64,000 nt of DNA from Papio anubis. Its lineage: Eukaryota; Chordata; Mammalia; Primates; Cercopithecidae. Below the pieces are notes generated by a model. The model was not told the origin of the DNA, made no database searches, and was given only the letters and a program-made list of their open reading frames with translations. Made by a program: the position numbers and the translations under genes. How positions within the stretch are numbered: the stretch's first letter is position 1; each line of letters opens with the position of its first letter. The stretch spans positions 150,538,441-150,602,440 of the forward strand of contig NC_044978.1 of NCBI RefSeq assembly GCF_008728515.1, written 5' to 3'. This document shows positions 1 to 10,429 of this stretch, piece by piece.

Positions 1-230
1 ATTAGTTGGAAAACTTAATTCATTGAAAGTAAAATGCTTCTGTGGTCCATAATTTTCCCAGTGCTAAAAGAAAAGCTATCAGTTGTGGCCAGTACATAAT
101 AATGGAAAGAAGACAGGACTAGGGAGAGGGAGAGAAAAAAAGAGAGAGACACTTGTTCTGGCTCTGACTCTGTACTTATTAATAGCATTCGTTATTTATT
201 AAGTTTTAATATGCCTGGTACTGCTCCATA
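1..230. other. Unique sequence, short purine-rich run
   Basis: No repeat family or gene recognised. Positions 118-150 are an A/G-rich run (agggagagggagagaaaa type). Nothing coding is visible. Confidence 0.5.
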
Positions 231-543
231 TTCTTTATTTTATTTATTTATTTATTTATTTTGATGGAGTTTTGCTCTTGTTGCCCAGGCTGGAGTGCAA
301 TGGCATGATTTTGGCTCACTGCAACCTCTGCTTCCTGGGTTCAAGTGATTCTCCTGCATCAGCCTTCCAAGTATCTGGGATTACATGCATGCACCACCAC
401 ATTCTGCTAATTTTTGTATTTTTAGTAGAGACGGGGTTTCACCATGTTGGTCAGGCTGGTCTCAAACTCCTAACCTCAGGTGATCCGTCCACCTCAACCT
501 CCCAAAATGCTGGGATTACAGGCATAAGCCACTGTACCCAGTC
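231..543 (-). mobile_element. Alu element, full length, AluS-like, (TTTA)n tail
   Basis: The + strand reads the reverse complement of Alu: a TTTA-type tail, then the 'ctcttgttgcccaggctgg' end, the internal 'tttttagtagagacggggtt' block, and the head at 'gggattacaggcataagcc'. The poly(A) tail has become a TTTA microsatellite (about 237-260). Both arms are present. The open frame at 272-553 is only translated Alu. Confidence 0.95.
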
Positions 544-545
544 CT

Positions 546-605
546 ATTGCTAAATACTAGCTAATTGGAACTAACTAGTTCCAGATTGTTAAATACTAGC
601 TAATT
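546..605. repeat. 39-bp-spaced imperfect direct repeat with small palindrome
   Basis: The block 'attgctaaatactagctaat' at 546-565 recurs at 585-604 with one mismatch. Between them lies the small inverted repeat 'ggaactaactagttcc' (567-582). It abuts the Alu end and probably reflects a partial local duplication. Confidence 0.7.
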
Positions 606-748
606 TAACCCCAGGAACAACCATTTGAGGTAGAAACAATTGTCATCGTCTTTTCTTTACATGTAAGGAAACTAAGTATAGAGATTTTTGGTAATTTGCT
701 CATGGTTACACTGCCAATAGAAAATGAAGCTGGGATGAGAATTCTGGC
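600..748 (-). mobile_element. MIR SINE fragment
   Basis: Reverse-complement MIR order is visible: 'acaaccatttgaggtag', then the 'catgtaaggaaactaagta' core equivalent, then a 'ggtaatttgctcatggttac' block and 'gaagctgggatgagaattc'. It is diverged and lacks one end, as expected for a mammalian-wide relic. Confidence 0.8.
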
Positions 749-763
749 ATTTTCTCACTGTAA

Positions 764-1077
764 CTGCACTGTACAATATGGCAGCCACTACTCTCATACG
801 TCTACTGAGCACTTAAAATAGGGATAATCCTAATTAAGATATGCTGTAACTGTAAACCCTGAATTTTGAAGACTTCCTATGGAAACAAAAAGTGTAACTA
901 TGGATTACATACTGAAACAACATGTTTTATATAAGTTGAGTTAAATACAATGTATTATCATAATTAATTACACCTGCTTACTCTTTTCATTTTGGAAAAT
1001 GTGGCTACTTTAATTTAAAATTTTAAAATTAAATCTGTGGCTCATATTCTGTTTAGTTAGGACTATGCTGCTCTAAA
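764..1077 (+). mobile_element. hAT-Charlie (MER1-type) non-autonomous DNA transposon
   Basis: The start 'ctgcactgtacaatatggca' and the following 'ctgagcactt' block, with the terminal part 'tgtggctcatattctgttta' and 'gactatgctgctc', match the family whose ends read 'ctgcgctgtccaata...'. The AT-rich middle around 900-1020 also fits. The exact subfamily name is not certain. It has no coding capacity. Strand is given relative to my remembered consensus and is arbitrary for such a palindromic family. Confidence 0.75.
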
Positions 1078-1080
1078 ACA

Positions 1081-3095
1081 TGGTTAAAAGTGTCTTTTAA
1101 AAAAATATAATATCCCTTCCTGTTTTCTGTGTGCAACAGAATAAATCTATGTTTCTGTTTTGTTTTAGTCTATTGAGTAAATTCTCATATACTCTTGGTA
1201 GAAGTGAGATGCTGTACACATTTAACTAGCTGAATATAAGGCAGGTGGGCCCTCTTTGAGCTAGAGCTTGCCTAAAACTGGAATGGGTTAGCAAAAATTT
1301 TTTAGTTGAGATATTGACTTTGCAACTAGATGGAGAGCAAATCAATTTTCATAAGGATCTCAGGGCATTCTGGAGTGGGGGTAGGAAGCAATATCTCAAC
1401 TTTAGTACTCCAGACACACAAGTTAGAGAATTAGTTAGGTGTAAAACAAAGTGGTTTAGATTATGGCCAGTAGCAGAGGGAGTAATTAGTCCTGAAAATT
1501 AAATGACCTTGAGGACTAGAAATCTAGACTCACAAAAAGGACTAGGATTTTGTGTAAGAGGATTGCTTTTGGCATAATCTGTTGCTGAAGCCAAATATCC
1601 TTTCTAGATATAGCCAACTTTGGAGACTCTGGGAGACAATGGATGAGAGGGTAAATATGAGTAGATAGAATTGGGATTTTGGTCCCCATCATGGAGACCA
1701 CTACAAAATATCAGCTGGGAGACAGAGGAGAAAGGCATCACTCCAGATACTAAGCATTTGTCTTACACTTGCTCCTCAACTTCAGTATTAATGTGAGGTA
1801 AGAAGAATCAAGGACAGTAGTTAACGATCAAATTTGAATGCTCTCTCTGCTCTATTTTTGGATTCAGTCTTCAAGGCTTCTGGTAATTTTTGCAAGGGAG
1901 CCCTCAGCAGGTATTTTAATCACCTGCTGTCTATCCTCTTGGTGAAGGAGGGATTCACCTAACCTTAGTATAATATGGCTGAAAATTAAACATCTGGCCC
2001 TAGACAGATGAGAAAACAGCCACTTATTACTCACATATACTCATAACCTAGGAAAGGAGGACACCTCATACCATGAAGAACCCCATGAGGATTACACTTG
2101 GGAACAGTATAAAAAAAAAGGCAGCTATGAGGGGAGCAGGTTTGGTAGTTACACGAGAATGAGGTATCCCCTGGTTTCTATGGGAGGATGTGATTGGTTT
2201 CAATGATTTCTTGTGTTGGTAGGGAAGTAAAACTGGGTAGGTTGAGGACTGGATGGACTGTAGTTTGTCCATCTGATAAAGAAACTGGCTATTCCCACTG
2301 GGTGGGAATCTAATCTGTCCAGAACAGAAGTCACAGTTAGGCCTTCAGGGTCCAGTGAGACTCAAAGATGGCAGAGCAGCACACGACATGTAGGCTTTAT
2401 AACACTACCAGAAACTTTCGGACTTCTATGACTGGCCAGGTGAGTACACGAGCAATTAATTGGAAAACGTCTGAGGGGACTGTATTTATAAACTTGTCTA
2501 TTTTCTACAGTACAATGCCATTTTCTATTTTGCTCTAGAATACATGAAAGAGCTTCATAAACCATAATGTGCTGAACAAATTGTAGTTTTGCGAAGAAAC
2601 ATGCAGAAATGTCATTTTGGATTCTTTTCTTTGGAATTGTTCAAGTTTGAAATGGCATTCCAGAATCCCATTTTAAAATAAAAATATATTCAAATGTTGT
2701 ATAAAGAATATATACTATATAAGAATGAAAATTATTTAAATCAAATAACATATTGATATGCACTTATGAAGTTTATCTTTTTGATTTACTTAGGAGCCAT
2801 TTTGTTCCCCAAACAAAAATTCACTCAAATTAATTTATATACTAGAGATAATTTTATTGAAAGGAAACAAGGCTATTTTATAAAACTGATGAGTACAAAG
2901 TATAATGAAGACCAATGAAGAAATGGACCTGGGAGCTGGTAAGAACTGACCTCTAATAACGTGACAGTTTAGCAAAAATGCAAAGAAAATGAGAGGGTTA
3001 AGATTTATTTCCCTAATTATTTACTCCTATGATAAATTTCGCTGTTCTTTCCTAGTAGTGAAACTTACTTATTTAATTATCTGAATTGAAAAATG
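1081..3095. other. About 2 kb with no recognised gene or repeat
   Basis: Short frames (for example 1314-1502 and, on the minus strand, 2066-2272 and 2362-2565) show no known protein motif. The segment 1190-2380 is less AT-rich than its surroundings and could be an eroded LTR or retroviral internal piece, but I cannot name a family. Confidence 0.4.
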
Positions 3096-3104
3096 CCTGT
3101 CTTA

Positions 3105-3215
3105 ATTTAGAGTTGAAGCTTCATGAGAACAAGAATCACACATTTCATTACTGCAGCAGCTCCACTACATAGTGTCTAGGCACAGGGTAGGTGCATCAAG
3201 TGCTACTTGCTGTTT
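3105..3215 (+). mobile_element. L2 LINE 3' end fragment
   Basis: The order 'gaagcttcatgagaacaag', a central 'ctgcagcagctcc', 'tctaggcacagggtaggtgc' corresponds to the well-known L2 3' tail (start 'aagctccatgagggcag', end 'cacatagtaggtgctca'). Diverged and 5'-truncated. Confidence 0.7.
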
Positions 3216-3294
3216 TTATTGAAGTATGCCATTTCTTGCAGGAGCTAATTTAGTAATTTTCTGTTTCATTTTATAAGAAATTACAGATATCACG

Positions 3295-3465
3295 TTATAT
3301 TGCTAGGGAATAGGCTAAGATATTCTAAAAGAAACCTAAAAATGTAGTGGCTCAAGTAAGATCTACCTTTATTTCTCTCCAGGATGGCAGGTCACACAGT
3401 GCAGGGAGGACATGAAGTGATCTCTTCCTCGGTGGTTCTGCCATTCTCCACCAATAAAACTGAGT
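3295..3465. repeat. Possible old interspersed repeat, family not assigned
   Basis: The arrangement 'gctaagatattctaaaag', 'aatgtagtggctcaag', 'tttatttctctcc', then a 'ggtggttctgcc' block resembles a common mammalian repeat. I cannot attach a reliable family name. Confidence 0.35.
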
Positions 3466-3554
3466 GACAATAAATCATAGTTTATTTTGGTAGTATATGT
3501 TGAGTTTAGGAGAGTTCTAAAAAGAAACCAACCGGAAACTTGAGTTTCTCTGTT

Positions 3555-3838
3555 ATTATAATCTGAATATTTGTGTTCCTCTAAAACTCATATGTTGAAA
3601 CTTAATCACCAAGTTGATGGTATTAGGAGCTGCCTTGTTCCTTTTGCCATGTAAGAACAAAGCAGAAAGGCAACATTTATGAAACAGAAAATGGATCCTC
3701 ACCAAATATTGAATCTGTTGGCACCTTTATTTTGGATTTCCCAACCTCTAGAACTGTGAGAAATAAATTTCTGTTTATAAGCCATCCAGTCTATAGCATT
3801 TTGTTATAGCATCTTGATTGGACTAAGGAACCTGAAAA
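3555..3838 (+). mobile_element. MLT1-type ERVL-MaLR solo LTR, internally deleted
   Basis: The 5' part 'aaaactcatatgttgaaac' and 'aagttgatggtattaggag' are followed by 'ttgccatgtaagaac' and 'gattgaatctgttggcacc'-like blocks. It ends in 'ctagaactgtgagaaataaa' and 'gccatccagtctatagcatt'. The middle is missing compared with a typical LTR of about 400 bp. This is an ancient endogenous LTR with no coding part. Confidence 0.8.
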
Positions 3839-4410
3839 GAATGGCTTACTCTACTCCGTAACTTCACATCAAATATGACTCATTCACTACCCATCTTATT
3901 CCAATGACCTTTTTAATCTTGATGAATTAATAAGAATGAAAATGAAAGTGATAGCAGCTGGGGGCTGTCTGAAGGGATGTTTTATGTCATTATGGCTCCA
4001 ACACAAGTACCATAACTATCATTAGCAGTAGGTGGTTGCCCCCAGGGAGCAAATCCACTACCTGAAATGTTTCTTTCATTCTACCAAATTGTTTGAGAAT
4101 TCAGTTCAGAATCCAGGGTCGTTTCTATGACAAAAGAGCTTAGGAACTGTATGACAAAATATCCTAAGGTGATATTTTTGTTGTTATAAACTAATGAGTA
4201 CATTTAATGGCTTATGTAGCATGTACACTTGGTCTAATAACATTGCCAAAATATTAATGAAATTAGGTTGCCTTTGTCTAGATTTGTTTCCACTGAAATA
4301 TCATAGCTAATGTAAGAAAATATTTTTTCCTCTGAATCATTTAAAATTAACATTTTTTTCTTTCTAATTATATTGGCTGAGTTTTTCCAAATGGCTCTTA
4401 TGGATTTCTA
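3839..4410. other. Unique sequence
   Basis: No repeat or gene recognised. Confidence 0.4.
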
Positions 4411-4414
4411 TTTA

Positions 4415-4582
4415 ATATCTCACACTTCCTACTGTGGTTGGTTGAGCAGGCATCGTTATCCAGTTTTCTAAATGAGGTAAGGGGGTATCAAAGTTGAAAT
4501 AATTCAAATATTTGGCACAACTGTAGGAGTGAAGACAGTTGGTAAACACCTGAGTCTGCCTCTTCAGTCAGTAATGTCTCCT
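4415..4582 (-). mobile_element. MIR SINE fragment, strongly diverged
   Basis: 'gcatcgttatccagttttct' followed by 'aaatgaggtaag' and 'ggcacaactgtaggagtga' then 'ctgagtctgcctcttcagtc' follows reverse-complement MIR order. Confidence 0.55.
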
Positions 4583-4689
4583 CTATTCTAGTTAAAGTTC
4601 AATGTCTTGCTCCACAAACCCTTGCTCTCTTATTGTAACTCCAAACAGTCCATAGCAATGGGTTGTGGGCATTTGAAAAATTTCAACTT

Positions 4690-4880
4690 GCTAACAAATG
4701 GCCATTTGTTGAGTCCTAAATTTATGGTAGGCACAGTGCTAAGCACATTAGGTGCTTAATTAATGCTCAAGGCACCCTACATTACAGACGTCTTCATCCC
4801 ATTTTACAGATGAAGATAATTGACTTTTGAAGAAGTTAAATAACTAGCCCAAAGCCACATAGCCACTCTCAAATGAACAC
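4690..4880 (-). mobile_element. MIR SINE
   Basis: 'taggcacagtgctaagcaca', 'catcccattttacagatgaa', 'gaagttaaataactagccca' and 'aagccacatagcc' give a clear reverse-complement MIR. Confidence 0.85.
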
Positions 4881-4899
4881 TAGAAAATTTTTATCCTCT

Positions 4900-5200
4900 C
4901 TAATACATGCCAGAAATTTGGGAAAGGAAGACCAAGAATTTATTCTACTCATCAAGAGTGAGGTTTTAAAAATGCATCACTTTTTCATATTTGAAGAAAA
5001 TAAATTATGGAGAAGGAGGCAAAAGGACGCCTGAGAAACAAGGTAGCGTTGTTTATCCCTTCAACTCTTCAAATGGGATGTTAGTTCATTGAATGACAAA
5101 GTCATGCCTGATTTATCCTTTAGTTCCAATTGGTCTGATAATTTGAGAATAGTAGAAGCTCATTACATATTTGTGGAAAGAATATTTTAGAAGCAGAATT
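4900..5200. other. Unique sequence
   Basis: No recognised feature. Confidence 0.4.
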
Positions 5201-5224
5201 TTGCAAAAAATGTGTATGTGTAAT

Positions 5225-5690
5225 TGTCCTATTCAGGGATCTGCTTGTATCTTCTTGGCTCTCCATTGCTCCTGTACTCACCCTTGCCTTCGTATTACAG
5301 ACTTCTGCTGCTCCCTGCCTTAAGGCTTTTTCCTGCAACAAGAGCAGGTATGTCCCTTGTGCAAGGCAGGATGAGAACGCTGGAGAGTTATTCTTCCAGA
5401 GTAATGACAGGTAGGAGTCATTGGAAAAGTAATCCACTGTCTTACTGCTTGGGTGGGAAAAATCTGAGGAATGTTCTAGTGTTACTTCGAGGTCATCAGT
5501 TGGACTAACTCCTAACTCTGGGATACCTGCTCATTTACAGCCCTGCTTTGTCACCCTTTTCTTCTCTGTCTCAACTCCGCAGCCTACCTGTGTGTTCTGA
5601 GATCACCTCTCAAATAAAGTCCTTGCACTAAAATTCAGGGTTTGCTTCTGGGGAAACCCCCAAAAGCTATCTTCCTCAAAGTTTCAAAAT
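5225..5690 (+). mobile_element. Probable class III (ERVL-type) LTR, 3' portion clearest
   Basis: The 3' part shows 'ctctgtctcaactccgcag', 'tctgagatcacctctcaaat', a polyadenylation-type AATAAA at about 5613, then 'gtccttgcactaaaattcag' and 'ggtttgcttctggggaaacc'. This resembles the ends of LTR16/LTR33-like ERVL LTRs. The 5' boundary is uncertain. Two overlapping open frames here (5224-5508 plus, 5120-5437 minus) have no recognisable product. Confidence 0.5.
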
Positions 5691-5717
5691 AAACCACTCA
5701 GAAGGCTATGTGTAATA

Positions 5718-5925
5718 GATAATAATAGCTAGCACTTATTAGTGAACATTTACTATTTGCAAGATACAAATTGTTCATGTCTCACAATTCTAATAAGGAG
5801 ATAATAGTAATTATTGCTATTTTACAGATGATAATACTAAGGCACAAGCTGATTAAGCAGTGTGCTCAAAAGCCACAGCTACTGATGATCAACATTGAGA
5901 TTCTAACTCAATAATCCAATCAGCT
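5718..5925 (-). mobile_element. MIR SINE
   Basis: 'aataatagctagcacttatt', 'ttgctattttacagatgata', 'aaggcacaagctgattaagc' and 'gagattctaactcaata' follow reverse-complement MIR over about 200 bp. Confidence 0.85.
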
Positions 5926-5929
5926 TTTT

Positions 5930-6250
5930 GATTTTAGAAGAGGTCTTGCTCTAATTATGATTAAAAATAATTGATCTATTATCAGAATGCTTGTTGAACA
6001 TACTTTGGAGGCTTTAGTATATTATTTTGCCTAAGTAATGCAAATGTGTGCATTTATTATTCAGTATATGCCATCACAACATTTATAACAAAAGAAACTT
6101 GTGTGTAGGGATGCTGCCAAATATCTGGCAAACTTGGACTGTGAAGAGCTGGTTTGTGTAAATTTCGACTTTCAATAAAGCACAACGAGGATGGGTATTA
6201 TCAGAGTTGGTTCCTTCTGACTTGATACCCCATAGTATTTCTGTTCTATA
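5930..6250. other. Unique sequence
   Basis: AT-rich, no recognised gene or repeat. Confidence 0.4.
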
Positions 6251-6254
6251 ATGA

Positions 6255-6365
6255 ATCAGGTTTTTCTTTTCTTCCCTCTACTCCTTCTGTTCTTCCTTCT
6301 CAGCTTTCCTCATTCTCTTCTTTCCACTCTATCCCTTCCCTTACTCTTCCTTCTCCTCTCTTTTG
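6255..6365. repeat. Pyrimidine-rich flank of the TTCC tract
   Basis: Imperfect CTT/CCT-rich sequence leading into the main microsatellite. It is interrupted at 6366-6404 by non-repetitive sequence. Confidence 0.7.
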
Positions 6366-6404
6366 CTGTTTCTATAAAGGTTCCAGAGAAAGGGAAACTT
6401 AGTT

Positions 6405-6586
6405 TTCTTCCTTCCTTCCTTCCTTCCTTCCTTCCTTCCTTCCTTCCTTCCTTCCTTCCTTCCTTCCTTCCTTCCTCCCTCCCTCCCTCCCTCCCTCTCC
6501 ACCCTCCTTCCCCTCCCCTCCCCTCCGCTCCCTCCTTCCCTCCCTTCCTTCCTTCCTTCCTTCCTTCCTTCCTTCCTTCCTTCCTT
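6405..6586. repeat. (TTCC)n/(CCCT)n microsatellite, about 180 bp
   Basis: Pure TTCC runs about 6408-6474, CCCT-type units about 6475-6497, mixed CCT/CCCCT to about 6545, and TTCC again to 6586. Over the whole tract the + strand is pyrimidine except an A near 6501 and a G near 6527. Read as GGAA on the minus strand it offers many ETS-type core sites. The 134- and 86-residue open frames across it are repeat translations. Confidence 0.97.
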
Positions 6587-6599
6587 ATTAAAATTCAAC

Positions 6600-7285
6600 A
6601 ATTAAAAAGAAAAATAAATTACAGAAAACTAGGAAAATTATTAGAGATCTGTTAATCATCACTGATTCCGATTGCCAGAAGGACTGCTGTACACTTTAGA
6701 TTTCATAGAACGATGTGCATGGATTGGATTTTCTCTTTTTGCCACAGTAAGTGAAAAGGAGATGCATCATTAGCTATAAGAAAATCATATAAGCACAAAA
6801 TGATAAAGTAGCCAACTGTGAACAAACACTACACATTTGAAACATTACATTTTCAGAGCCAGTGGGAGAGAGGTTTTCTAAAATGCCAGAAAGTCAAATG
6901 TGAATATAAGCTGAATAAGTGTAAAAAATGTAGGATCGGAGGTAGGAGGGGGAGTGTGAAAAACACTCTTAAAACAGTGACTATTCCTGGAAATAAAGGT
7001 TTTAACATTTGGATGAGTACACTACTTAATAAAAATTATTACTTGAAAATAAGCAGTTATTTAAATACTATAAATAATTTCTGGGCAAAGAATTTACTAA
7101 ACAGTTAATTTATTTCTAGATTTAAAATAGTTCTACTTCAGAATTAAAATGTAACCCATCATTGAATTCAAGAATGTATCCTGGTCTTCAGTGTGAATTA
7201 TTGAACTCTCGTTAAGTATATAAACATTATTACAAGTATATGTTTCACTCCATCAATACACATTCTTATGTTAATGAAAACCAGT
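6600..7285. other. AT-rich unique sequence
   Basis: The 96-codon frame at 6818-7108 has no recognised motif and no supporting context. No repeat family identified. Confidence 0.4.
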
Positions 7286-7292
7286 ATATATA

Positions 7293-7585
7293 TTTTTTTT
7301 TTTGAGACGGAGTCTCACTCTGTCGCCCAGGCTGGAGTGCAGTGGCGCGATCTCGGCTCACTGCAAGCTCCGCCTCCCGGGTTCACGCCATTCTCCTGCC
7401 TCAGCCTCCCGAGTAGCTGGGACCACAGGCGCCCACCACCTCGCCCGGCTAGTTTTTTGTATTTTTTAGTAGAGACGGGGTTTCACCGTGTTCGCCAGGA
7501 TGGTCTCGATTTCCTGACCTCGTGATCCGCCCGTCTCGGCCTCCCAAAGTGCTGGGATTACAGGCTTGAGCCACCGCGCCCGGCC
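7293..7585 (-). mobile_element. Young AluY with Old World monkey (AluYR-like) features
   Basis: A complete, CpG-rich Alu with few private changes. Differences from the standard AluY that I recognise are 'ccacctcgcccggctagttt', a six-T/five-T 'gtattttttagtagag', 'gatccgcccgtctcggcc' and 'acaggcttgagccaccgc'. I recall this set from macaque and baboon AluYR subfamilies. An 'atatttttt'-type duplication seems to flank it (near 7290 and at 7586). It is probably the youngest Alu in the window. Confidence 0.9.
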
Positions 7586-7599
7586 ATATTTTTTAATAA

Positions 7600-9215
7600 A
7601 ATAGAATTTTGTGAGGAAATTCCTATAGCATGAAGATGTAAAATTATATAATTAAAGGTTTACGGCAACTCAAGATTAACTTGCAGCCACATGTATAGTT
7701 TAGAAGAAGGGCTATCTACTTCACCGTCTATTCTCTATATTGTTTTTTATAGCACTAATAAATAATCTTGTTACCAAAATCTTTCTTTCAGGTTTCTTGT
7801 TGTATATACACTGATATATTACATTTTTTTACTCCTAAGAGATATGGAGTCATCCTTGTGGCTTTTAAGCCTTCTTGGTTTAATTTCTTTGATGGAATAA
7901 AATGAGTAATAATATATTTTCTAATTACTGAAAAGGGAACTCCTACCACATGACCAACTGTGTTTGGTGTCCCAGAAACCCTAATTGGGAGAGTGACTGG
8001 AAGATTACTAGTTGAGGTGGGGCTTGAAAATAGGTAATAAATATTTGTAATCCACACTGAACATACACATTAAGGAACATATTGTATAATACACATCTGA
8101 AGGAAAACAGTTTGTACTTTTTATGTAAAGATATGCTTTGTGAAGTCTACTGTGTTTTCAGTTTTCACGGTCTGATTTATCCTCATCTTTCCAGAAAAAA
8201 ACTTCCTCTTAAGACACTTAGTAATTTTTTCTTGATGTTATATTTATATTATATATATGAACATATGTAATTCTCTACTAGATATAATGTGCCCTTGTAT
8301 ATTCTACAATAAATGAGCACAGTATTCTGAAAATGTTAGATACAATGAATGCATGTTGAAATGATGAATAAGAAACAGATTTGATGAATGGGTTACATGA
8401 TTCAGAGCAGGCAGAATGGGAACATAGTTTTACTTTGCCACTCTGTGGTTTTTTTTTTTTTTTCTTTTTTGACTGATGGCAAGTCCCCACATTTTTCTGT
8501 GCTAGAGTTCCATCATTTCCAAAATACAGGTCTGGGACCAGATACCCCAAAGGCCCCTTTTAGCGCTGACTTCCTATGAATTTATGAGATGGTGAAAGCA
8601 GAGTAATGAAAGTGCAGGGAAGAAAAGAGGTTATTATTACAAGCATTTTGATAAACAAATGTTGCCTCTCATTAGATTTCACTAGAATAAACTTCATTTT
8701 CACTGAGATAGCAAACATCATGACACAGAAAATTATTTTGACAGATTTAATGCTGTTTTTTACTTACTTTAAGATTATTTCTGATTATAAAATTAAGATT
8801 ATTTTCTGATATGTGTGTGTGTTCAATATCTTAAATATGGAGACAAAAAGAACAAAGAAGGAAATAGATTATTCATAATTTCACCACCAGATAGAATACC
8901 TGTTAATATTTTAGAGAATTCTGTCATCTTAGTATATCTCTATATCCTTTTAAAAGTCAACATCCATGGTCTATCCATTTATGTATGTATTTATTTACCC
9001 GTCTATTTTCCTATCAATAAAGATAAATATGTTGTTTATAGACATGCACAAGACAATATCTCATTTTTTCCTTTAAATCTATTCCAATTTTCTAATGTCA
9101 GTTAAATGACTCTGAAGACATTATTTTATTAGTCATTGGGATGGATAAAATTATCTGTTCAGCACCTTTTAATTTCTCCTCTTTCCTTCTTTTGGTAACA
9201 GATATTTTCTTTCTT
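7600..9215. other. AT-rich sequence with no assigned feature
   Basis: Several short frames (for example 7788-8057 minus and 8815-9105 plus) lack recognisable domains. The part around 8850-8990 may be a very old LINE remnant ('caccaccagatagaatacct' then 'gttaatattttagag'), but I cannot name it. A T-rich run lies at 8450-8470. Confidence 0.4.
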
Positions 9216-9221
9216 TATGAT

Positions 9222-9662
9222 CAATTTGTTCCGAGTAGTTCAGACCCAATGCCATAAGTCTGGGCACATGACTAAGCCATGGCCAGTCAGAACACTACAT
9301 TCTTGGCTGCAGTAGTTTAGGAGAAAGCAAATCAAACCAAAACAACTAGTATGGATGAATGCTTCTATGGTGTTTTGGTGAAACCACTGAAAGACAGGTA
9401 CAACTATTCCCTTGGAATAAGTAGTTAAAAGATTGATGTAAGCCTATTTGCCAAGGAAAAAAGTCCACACAGAAATTAACAGTGCTGAGGGATGGTATAA
9501 AGCCAGTAAGACTTTGGATGGTATCTTCTGATTCTCTGGTTCAGTCAATGCCTGAAACTAGTATAACTATGAACTTCCTATTATGAGTTGATGGAGTCTC
9601 CCACCACCTCCTTTGTTCAATGAGTTAAGTTTTCATACCTTACAAAATAAATTGTCCTGACT
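9222..9662 (+). repeat. Old medium-reiteration repeat, family not assigned
   Basis: Ordered blocks 'gggcacatgactaagccatg', 'gccagtcagaacactacatt', 'gtgctgagggatggtata', 'tgcctgaaactagtataact' and the end 'attgtcctgactagta' match a widespread mammalian repeat. The name of the family is not certain. Confidence 0.5.
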
Positions 9663-9847
9663 AGTACATTTAGATAAGTGTCATATGAAATTTAACATAT
9701 TTTTGCTGTTTATAGTATTGGATATATCCATCTTTCTTCTATAATAGTAAAATAATGCATTTTTATAATTTAGTCTTTGCCTGTATTTCTGAAGAATGAA
9801 GTAGGATGGTAGAGGGATAGTTTCCTGAAAATGAAATTTACAGAATA

Positions 9848-9849
<2 letters not shown>

Positions 9850-9893
<44 letters not shown>
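9850..9893. repeat. (TG)n dinucleotide repeat, about 21 units
   Basis: An uninterrupted GT run about 44 bp long. The open frame through it (Met-Cys-Val repeats from 9852) is not a gene. Confidence 0.97.
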
Positions 9894-9896
<3 letters not shown>

Positions 9897-9921
9897 ATTC
9901 TGTTATCAAAATGCTACTCAG

Positions 9922-9974
9922 GGCCGGGCACAGTGGATCACACCTGTAATCCCAGCACTTTGGGAGGCCAAGGC
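9922..9974 (+). mobile_element. Alu 5' fragment (53 bp)
   Basis: The head 'ggccgggcacagtggatcac' through 'gggaggccaaggc' is Alu. It then stops abruptly at non-Alu sequence (9975-10066) which precedes a second, almost complete Alu in the same orientation. Confidence 0.9.
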
Positions 9975-10066
9975 ACTGTAACAGCTTTAGATGCTATGGT
10001 CCCAACTTTATTAAAAGACTTCAAATCTAGTTTTTGTTTTTCCTAAAGTAAAACTTGAGTATCTGT

Positions 10067-10399
10067 GACCTGGCGTGGTAGCTCATGCCCGTAATCCTAG
10101 CACTTTGGGAGGTCAAGGTGGGCAGATCACCTGATGTCAGAAGTTTGAGACCAACCTGGCCAACATGGTGAAATCCCATCTCTACTAAAAATACAAAAAT
10201 TAGTGAAGCCTGGTGGCGCAGTCCTGTAATCCCAGCTACTCCAGTGGCTGAGGCAGGCGAATAACTTGACCCCAGGGGGATGGAGGTTGCAGTGAGCTGT
10301 GATCGCGCCACTGCACTCCAGACTGGGAGACAGAGCTAGACTCTGTCTCAAAACAAACAAACAAACAAACAAACAAACAAACAATCAAACAAACAAAAG
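10067..10399 (+). mobile_element. Alu element with (CAAA)n tail
   Basis: Both Alu arms are present, with 'aaaaatacaaaaattagtg' between them and the tail expanded into CAAA units (about 10350-10398). The head is decayed ('gacctggcgtggtagctc'). See the finding on the composite with 9922-9974. Confidence 0.93.
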
Positions 10400-10429
10400 G
10401 ACTCCCCAAAAAACCAAAATGCCGTTCAG

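Noticed and set aside
272..553. 93-codon open frame
   Set aside because: Translated reverse Alu. The same holds for frames at 7268-7525, 10027-10384, 11664-11979, 12623-12874, 24371-24631, 27331-27603 and 28016-28320.
5224..5508. Candidate small exon (94-codon frame) overlapped by a 105-codon minus frame
   Set aside because: It overlaps a probable ERVL LTR, frames on both strands are equally open, and no protein family is recognisable.
6251..6655. 134-codon open frame rich in Leu-Pro-Ser-Phe
   Set aside because: It is the translation of the TTCC/CCCT microsatellite and its pyrimidine-rich flank. The opposite-strand 86-codon frame (Gly-Arg-Lys-Glu repeats) has the same cause.
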